The position numbers and the translations under genes were made by a program. The notes under the pieces were generated by a model. The model was not told the origin of the DNA. It made no database searches and saw nothing but the letters and a program-made list of their open reading frames with translations. Shown here piece after piece: positions 57,902 to 64,000 of a stretch of DNA of 64,000 nucleotides. The number at the start of each line of letters is the position of its first letter. Position 1 is the first letter of the stretch. The DNA comes from Cryptomeria japonica (taxonomy: Eukaryota > Streptophyta > Pinopsida > Cupressales > Cupressaceae): NCBI RefSeq assembly GCF_030272615.1, contig NC_081409.1, positions 876,625,594 to 876,689,593 on the forward strand. The letters are read 5' to 3'.

Positions 57902-60900
57902 AAGACCCTTGATTTGTTCTTATTTTCACATTTTTGCGACTGGAAGGTCTGACACCCTCACCAAAATATGCCACGCTATTAAGTTCTATGGTGTATCCCG
58001 CTTTATGGTCTCCAAGGGGAAGATCATCTCGTATGCCTAGATAATAAATAAAAGCTTCATCATTTTGGAATGTATCCAACTGTGCAGGTCCTTCATTATC
58101 CCAGTCAATGAGTTGGGGATGAACAAGGGGAAGGCCGTTAATGTCTTCGAAGTTAGCGGGGCTAAGAGTGAAGATGTGGTTATATTCGGGTATGTCGAGG
58201 TAATTATCAAGGTCATTGATGGCACTCTCCTCATCAGTCTCGATCGCGAACGAATCCAAATTATCATCACTAGTAGCACATTCCAGAATAGGTGTTCTCA
58301 TCCTATGTGATTTCAACCTAGAACCTTGAGACAAGGACTGTGTAGACTCCTCATGGGTTGTTTCTTGACCAACTCTGAATTTGTTATAAAACTCCTCCTT
58401 TTTTGTGGGTTCATTTGGCTCTCTGAATGTCTCAGTGAGCTCATAGTCACTGGAGGATTTGTCTGAACCCCATTCCCATTCGTTGGAGTATGTGGAATAG
58501 CGATCCTCTTGTTGAATTTTGGCAATTTTGATTCGTGATGCCTCTTCTGTCCTTTTAGTGTGGATCTTGGAAGTCAGAAAACCAAGTCCCTTCGAGCGTT
58601 CCCTTTTTACAGTCAATTCAGGTTGTAAGGGCTCCATAACGCCTTCTTTTCGTAACCCAAGAGGGCTTTTTCCATCATACCCGAATTTTTGTAGAATTTT
58701 GAAGCCTTTGCCATATTTCTCACATGGTAGACTAATGTGATCTTGTGTGTTGTCTTCATTGTCTCTGAAAAGCATTTGGTATAAAGCTTCCTCTTCTAGT
58801 TCACCCCATCTTTGAAAGGTAGTAGGGTCCCATTTGAGCATCATGATGGATGTTTGCTTGTTAGGATGTGGCCTTCCATATTCTTTTGGAGAGCTCATGA
58901 CTTGTCGTAAATACATGGTCTGATTTAAAGTGTATTCTCCCATGCCTTTGTCCTGAAATCTGCCTTTAAGTTCACCCTTTTTTGATGTCGAAGGTTTTAA
59001 TGACTCAGGGTCAATGTATGCCGAAGAAGGAACAGCTTCACGATTACTGGGAATGATGATCTCAGTATGTGATCTCAAGTTATTGCAATATATGAACGGA
59101 TAAGGATCGCCGTTAACTGTTACCTCGACTCCATTGTGAGGAAACTTAATGCATTGGTGATATGTCGATGGGACTGCCCTCATTTCATGAATCCAAGGAC
59201 GTCCTAGCAATATATTATAAGTGAGATCTAAATCCAGGACTTGACAAACCACATCCTTTGTAACTAGCCCAATTCTTAGAGGTAAGGTGACCGTGCCCTT
59301 GGATGAGTGTTCTTCATCATCATATGCCTTGATGGTGATTTGATTTTTTGAATTCACAGCTTTATCAGAATATCCCAATTGTTTAATGGTGCTCAATGTA
59401 CAAATGTTTAGACCAACTCCTCCATCTATCAGGACTCGCTTTATTCGATGTTTGTGTATGAAGGCTTCAATATGTAATGGTGCATTATGTGGCTGACTTA
59501 CGGAGGCGTCATCAGCTTCTGTGAATGTAAGGGAATGTGGAATGGAAAGGTATCCCACCATGGCGTGAAACTGGTCCACGTTCAGATCAGTAGGAATGGC
59601 CGTGTCTCTCAAGATTTTGTCAAGAATAGCTTTATGAGCGGGGGATATGCGTAAGAGCTCAAGGATGGAGATGAGCGCGGGTGTCTTCCCTAACTGTTCT
59701 ACAAGGTCATACTCAGGTTTGGTAGATGAAGAAGCGGTGTTTTTAGTTGAAGCACCTGGCAAAGTAATTTTACCTCGACGAGTTGTAATATGACATTCAG
59801 AAGTAGATTCGGAAGAAGATCCAACACCTCTTAGGACAATCTTGGGTCGCTGAGGAGGATTCTCAGGGTTTTTGTTCTTGATGGTAATAGTAGAGATATG
59901 ATTGTCCATCGAGATATGATTGATAGTTGAATCATAGTTGTAAGGTGCTCTAGTATAGTTGGCTTGATCATCTGTGACTTTATCTTTTCCCTTGTCATGC
60001 TTTGGGAATGGTTCCTTAAACATCTCATGTTCTTGATTGGATGAGTGTCCCTCAATCTCAATGTCACCTCTATCAATGAGATCTTGCACAATATTCTTCA
60101 GTCGATGACAATTACCTGTTTTATGACCCTTGCTTTTATGAAATTCACAATACTCATCATCATTCAACCAATTTGGTTTGACCTTTGGTTCATATGGGGG
60201 AAAATCTGGAACTGTGATCACCTTGTTTGCCACTAACTTCTTGAAAACCGACTCAAGTGGATCTCCCAAAGGAGTGTACTTCCTTCGTGACCTGGAAGTT
60301 GTTTGAGTATTCACTTGATTGTTTGTAGAACTTGATCCCGAAAAGATGAATTTGGGTCGCACCGTGTTGGCATAAACAACACCATCATTGACTGTGTTCT
60401 TGTTTTTATTCCAAAATCTTGACTTGTCTTTTCCTTTAAAGTCATCTTTGTTTTCCTTAAATATCTTAATGACTCCTTGCTCAATTAGGACCTTCTTTGT
60501 TGCTAAGCCTTTTTCAATGACGTCCTTGAAGGTGGACAAACAAGCTTTCCTTAGATCATAGGCAATGTCTTTGTTAACATTTTGGCAGAACATTTCTACC
60601 ATTTGTTTTTGTGGAATTTTGCAAGAGCATCTGCTGGCTAGATTTCTCCATCTTTGTAAAAATGATGTAAAAGATTCTCCCTCTTTTTGCTTGGTGTTGC
60701 ACAAAGTAGTGACTGATATGTCTGTCTCTATGTTATAGGAGAAATGTTGAATAAATGCCTCTGCTAAGTCACCCCATGACTTAATTCCAGGTGGAAGTTG
60801 GGAGAACCATTCCATAGCTTGATCACCTAAGCTTTGTGGGAATAATCTCATCAAATATGTCTCTTCTGAAGCTACTTCAATGAAAGTTGTGAAAAATTGT

Positions 60901-61994
60901 CTTATGTGTGCCTTAGGATCCCCTTTTCCTCTATACTTGTCAAATTTAGGCATCACAAAGTGTGTAGGAAAAGGAGGCATTGGAATGCTCTTGTCAAATG
61001 GATAAGGACATATGTCTCTCATTGTGTATGTTGGCTTTGGTGCATGTATGTCCTCCATTTTCTTTTGTAATTCCCTGATTTGTTGTTCCAAACTGCTCTT
61101 AGGTGGAGATCGACTTCTTGGACCATATCCTATGTTTGAGGTACCCATTGGAGGAGGTACATGTTGCATATATGGATGATATTGATCATACACATGTTCA
61201 TATGGAGGAGGTCTATAGTGATGCTGCGTATATGGACCACTTGGTATAGATTCATGTTGAGGAACACCATATCTATTTTGTGCAGGTATACCATACTCTA
61301 CAGGCATGTCATGTTCTATTGTATTGCCCCCAAATTTGACATGAGGTTTCCTTGTGTCCAAATTTTGAGCATGCCTTGGAATATCCCATTGCTTTGGTGG
61401 TTGATCCTTAGCATTGATATGTGATTGAGCATATTTTTCTCCATAAGACTTCCATAATGGTCTGCGAAGGTGAGTATCATATGTTTGACCATGTGTATGT
61501 GGGACCTCTGGTTTTTGAAGCAAAGCTGATGGTGATTCAGGTACCATGTGTGGTCCTCTATTTCCTCCACTATTAGGTCTCCTTTGATCCATGTTGGAGT
61601 GAGGTTGTTGCAAAGGTCTATGTTCCATTATTTGAGACATGTCAAAATCATGAGGTATCTTGGCTCCACTTTGTGCCATCATGTGTAAGAAGTATTGTCT
61701 ATCCCTCCTCATTATTTCCTCAACCAATCGATTGAAGTGGGGATTCATGATGGATTCTTCCACATCTGCTGAATGTACTGAAAAGTTGTCCACATTGTCA
61801 TTGTGTGTAGCATTGTTGTTTGTAGTGTCCATGTTCTCAACATTTGGATTGTTTCTATAGACATCCATGTTTGACAATGTAGTGTGATCAGTATTGAAAA
61901 ATAAATCATTGTCATACTCATAAGAACTCATGTTTGCGGACTCTTGAGCTTCTTTAGTTTCTCTCCTAGATTTTTGAAGACGGGTTTCAACCAT
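57852..61994 (-). CDS. gag-pro: Element C: Gag-protease polyprotein, 1380 codons
   Basis: The frame is fully open. Residues 350-500 are the retrotransposon Gag domain (LFPQSLGDQAMEWFSQLPPG, FTSFLQRWRNLASRC). Near 615 lies CEFHKSKGHKTGNC, a CX2HX4HX4C variant of the zinc knuckle. The aspartic protease near 850 has RVLIDGGVGLNICTL and CQVLDLDLTYNILLGRPW; DGG is the Tat form. At about 1090-1120 GKGFKILQKFGYDG, SPLGLRKEGVMEP resembles a G-patch, a short RNA-binding motif also found at the protease end in betaretroviruses. The first 300 residues are low-complexity, rich in Asn, His and Pro. The ORF ends early because of the junction duplication; without it gag-pro and pol would be one reading frame, as in element A. 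Confidence 0.92.
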   Translation of the reverse strand: MVETRLQKSRRETKEAQESANMSSYEYDNDLFFNTDHTTLSNMDVYRNNPNVENMDTTNNNATHNDNVDNFSVHSADVEESIMNPHFNRLVEEIMRRDRQYFLHMMAQSGAKIPHDFDMSQIMEHRPLQQPHSNMDQRRPNSGGNRGPHMVPESPSALLQKPEVPHTHGQTYDTHLRRPLWKSYGEKYAQSHINAKDQPPKQWDIPRHAQNLDTRKPHVKFGGNTIEHDMPVEYGIPAQNRYGVPQHESIPSGPYTQHHYRPPPYEHVYDQYHPYMQHVPPPMGTSNIGYGPRSRSPPKSSLEQQIRELQKKMEDIHAPKPTYTMRDICPYPFDKSIPMPPFPTHFVMPKFDKYRGKGDPKAHIRQFFTTFIEVASEETYLMRLFPQSLGDQAMEWFSQLPPGIKSWGDLAEAFIQHFSYNIETDISVTTLCNTKQKEGESFTSFLQRWRNLASRCSCKIPQKQMVEMFCQNVNKDIAYDLRKACLSTFKDVIEKGLATKKVLIEQGVIKIFKENKDDFKGKDKSRFWNKNKNTVNDGVVYANTVRPKFIFSGSSSTNNQVNTQTTSRSRRKYTPLGDPLESVFKKLVANKVITVPDFPPYEPKVKPNWLNDDEYCEFHKSKGHKTGNCHRLKNIVQDLIDRGDIEIEGHSSNQEHEMFKEPFPKHDKGKDKVTDDQANYTRAPYNYDSTINHISMDNHISTITIKNKNPENPPQRPKIVLRGVGSSSESTSECHITTRRGKITLPGASTKNTASSSTKPEYDLVEQLGKTPALISILELLRISPAHKAILDKILRDTAIPTDLNVDQFHAMVGYLSIPHSLTFTEADDASVSQPHNAPLHIEAFIHKHRIKRVLIDGGVGLNICTLSTIKQLGYSDKAVNSKNQITIKAYDDEEHSSKGTVTLPLRIGLVTKDVVCQVLDLDLTYNILLGRPWIHEMRAVPSTYHQCIKFPHNGVEVTVNGDPYPFIYCNNLRSHTEIIIPSNREAVPSSAYIDPESLKPSTSKKGELKGRFQDKGMGEYTLNQTMYLRQVMSSPKEYGRPHPNKQTSIMMLKWDPTTFQRWGELEEEALYQMLFRDNEDNTQDHISLPCEKYGKGFKILQKFGYDGKSPLGLRKEGVMEPLQPELTVKRERSKGLGFLTSKIHTKRTEEASRIKIAKIQQEDRYSTYSNEWEWGSDKSSSDYELTETFREPNEPTKKEEFYNKFRVGQETTHEESTQSLSQGSRLKSHRMRTPILECATSDDNLDSFAIETDEESAINDLDNYLDIPEYNHIFTLSPANFEDINGLPLVHPQLIDWDNEGPAQLDTFQNDEAFIYYLGIRDDLPLGDHKAGYTIELNSVAYFGEGVRPSSRKNVKIRTNQGSYGENHVLWRKPHCGAI
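57869..57906. repeat. 19-bp tandem duplication at the gag-pol junction
   Basis: GTGGTTTTCGCCATAAGAC occupies 57869-57887 and again 57888-57906 without a mismatch. Nineteen is 6 x 3 + 1, so it shifts the minus-strand frame by one and produces the apparent gag/pol overlap. Confidence 0.95.
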
Positions 61995-64000
61995 GAACTA
62001 GGTATTGACCAAGATGTGTGAGACTAGATGAAAAATGGAAAGAGTATGGAAGACCAAGAGTTGGATGAAATGTAAATGAGTCTGAAGTGTACTTGCAATG
62101 TCCAAAGTGTAAGACCAAGTATGTATGTAGTAGAGTAGGTGTGACTTCCAAAGAGAGGATAGTTTCTCTTGATGAGGTAAGCTGACCTTGACCCTAAGTA
62201 AGACCAAATGAGACCCAAAGGTAAGAAACCTTGATGAGGGACCACCTAGCAAAGTGTTGTTGTATGTAGTGTGTTGACAAAGTATGATGAGGACAAGCAA
62301 GTGACCTTTTGACTCAAGTTTAGACAAATGTGAATGTAAAGTGAGATGTAAAGCAATGATGGACTTTGTGAGACCCGAATACAGGTTGAATGCTAAATGA
62401 AACCTTGGAGAAATGACCTAGGAAGCTCAATAATTCCGAAACTGACTGTGTTTGTTTGCTGGACTGTAATAGTTTTTCAATTCTGGACACAGACGTGACT
62501 GTATACTTCACAGACGCGGTTACCTGACATAGACGCTACTCTATTTAACATGGACGCGCTTCTGAGATTGTCTTGTTTATGTTTGCTGCACTATAACAGT
62601 TTTTCAATTCTGGACACAGACGCAACGGTATACTGCACAGACGTGGTTACCCGACACAGACGTTCTTATATTCAACACAGACGCTGTTATAAACACAGAC
62701 GCTATTCTGCCCTTCACATACGCACCTAGACAACACAGACGCGGTTAAAACAGACACAGACGCATTTCTGTAAATTTTGTGCAATTTTTCCAATCTGTGA
62801 AGTTGTTTTGTTGTGACTCAATCTGACTGTTTGACTGTTTTTCGTGACAAGAGGACACAATGTCGATGAGGACTCAATGTTTGCAAGTGTTTAGACTGAC
62901 AATGACTCTAAGAAAAGTGTGTTGTTTGATGTAAAATTGTTTTGCATACACTTGAAGACACAAAAGACACAATGTTTTGCTGTTTGGTTTTGAATGTTTT
63001 GAATGTTTAACATAAGTCAAGCACAATTCTTATGGCTGGCCAAGACAATAGTTGTTGATCCCACATGGGGTTTTACCCCCGAGGCTACGCTATTCAGAGC
63101 GGATACTTAGATGCTTGACCTCACTGGCTCCACCCTCGACACTCACTTCTCGAGTCAGCCAAGCATCAGTCCCCATGAAAACTCCCCATGGCGAACTTTG
63201 TATCTCTACTAAGAACCGTATGTGTGTGGGCCGCTACCAGAGGTCCGACCTCCTACTCCAACAACTAGAAGGATTTGGGCCTCTAAAACAAAAAGGTGCT
63301 AGTAAGGGCATCCGTTCGTGTGGCCATACATGCGGCACTTTCAACTCTGTAAATACAGAAGGCTCCCAGCCGGTAGGGGTTACGCCCTACAACTGATTAA
63401 ATAAATTTGATCAAATGGGTTTATGGGGAGACATAGTGTCGGTATGAACTAATCAGCACACGTTATTCATAGTTTTCACCATGAATACATTTGATTATAG
63501 TGGTTTGGATGAGGTGGGTTTTCCTTGCTACCACTTGGGTCGTTCTCTTCTCACTAGTAGTCCTAATGACCACATAGGAAGACAGGCCCTCTAAAGATTA
63601 AACAAAAAGAGCCTATTGCTCAAGACACAAAAGACAATGATTCAATTTTAGTGCACCAATGGAAGTGTTTGCTAGTCTATGAAAACAAGGAACACAATAA
63701 AAATCCAAAAACCCTTTCCAAGGACCTGCAACAAAGAGTTGTTAGTAGTTTGGGTTGTTTGAAATAATCACCCCTTCCTGCAAACACACAAGTTAGGTAA
63801 AATTTAAAACCCAAAAGACTTTGTGAAAATAGGGGCCTTCAACCAAACGATTTAGCTTCCAAGGCAAACTGCACCAATTGTGTTAGCTAGATCTGAAAAT
63901 GTTAGTCCAAAATAAACCAGATTTGAAACCCGAAATGCAAAATCCGAAAATCGAATTAATAAAATTTCCAAAATTTTGAAACAGGCAATGCGCAAATGCG
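61995..64000 (-). other. Element C 5' leader
   Basis: The 2 kb upstream of gag hold no supportable gene. Besides the array at 62487-62765 there is a block at 63040-63420 rich in CCCC(G/A) and TCGAG words, and 63500-63600 resembles 18560-18650 of element A. No primer-binding site or LTR appears before the window ends, so the 5' LTR lies to the right. Confidence 0.65.
62487..62765 (-). repeat. Array of CGCGTCTGTGT words in the gag leader
   Basis: On the plus strand about 12 ACACAGACG(C/T)(G/T) variants occur, for example near 62487, 62508, 62617, 62636, 62655, 62677, 62693, 62735 and 62753. On the gag strand each reads CGCGTCTGTGT-like. A flanking word TTTTTCAATTCTGGACACAG is itself duplicated near 62474 and 62602. 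The array starts about 490 nt upstream of the gag ATG. Confidence 0.9.

Noticed and set aside
63052-63396. 114-residue plus-strand ORF
   Set aside because: It is antisense in the gag leader of element C, shows no domain, and matches leader sequence rather than a gene.

Overview
The window is intergenic DNA from a seed plant with a large, repeat-dense nuclear genome; a conifer-type gymnosperm is plausible but not proven. I see no host gene, tRNA, rRNA or CRISPR array. Almost every recognisable coding stretch belongs to LTR retrotransposons or to one hAT DNA transposon, and most are broken by stops and frameshifts.

Layout. (1) 1-20440 is a nested block. An old minus-strand Ty3/gypsy Tat-type element ('A') has its 5' LTR at 19386-20440, its primer-binding site at 19362-19380, a repeat-rich leader at 17237-19361 and 3159-5251, and a deleted gag-pro-pol at 483-3158. 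Its left end is cut at 482/483 by an LTR of another Tat family ('C'). A 12-kb copia-type element (5257-17231, target duplication ATTAG, two 777-bp LTRs) sits in A's leader. That copia element holds three younger insertions: a miniature LTR element (8676-9538, GAAAC), a 3.8-kb solo LTR (10788-14599, AACCA) and a 1.6-kb solo LTR (15078-16699, ATAAG). (2) 20441-24481 is the body of a decayed chromovirus with a C-terminal chromodomain, interrupted in gag by element A. (3) 26-34 kb holds a decayed minus-strand element ('G') with an uncharacterised long ORF and arrays of TCGCGAC-like words. (4) 34438-37275 is an hAT transposase pseudogene. (5) 39957-45486 is the 3' part of a plus-strand Tat element ('I') with an antisense plant-mobile-domain (PMD) gene. 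(6) 46710-48813 holds LTR fragments. (7) 48814-64000 is a minus-strand Tat element ('C'): 3' LTR, antisense PMD gene, pol, gag-pro and leader; its 5' LTR lies outside the window.

How the parts work together. In a working Tat element, Gag-Pro-Pol is made from the LTR promoter. In elements C and I a second gene lies antisense between pol and the 3' LTR and converges on pol. I can read a two-exon structure for it in both elements: a TATA box 75-100 nt upstream of the ATG, a 22- or 25-codon first exon sharing an HVxR(F/Y)QRPA motif, a GTAAGT donor, a phase-0 intron of 807 or about 1025 bp filled with element-specific short arrays, then a PMD exon. In C, the array word in the PMD intron (CGCGTCTGTGT) also fills the gag leader, in the same orientation relative to each transcript. 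This spliced antisense PMD gene with array-bearing introns is the most interesting system in the window.
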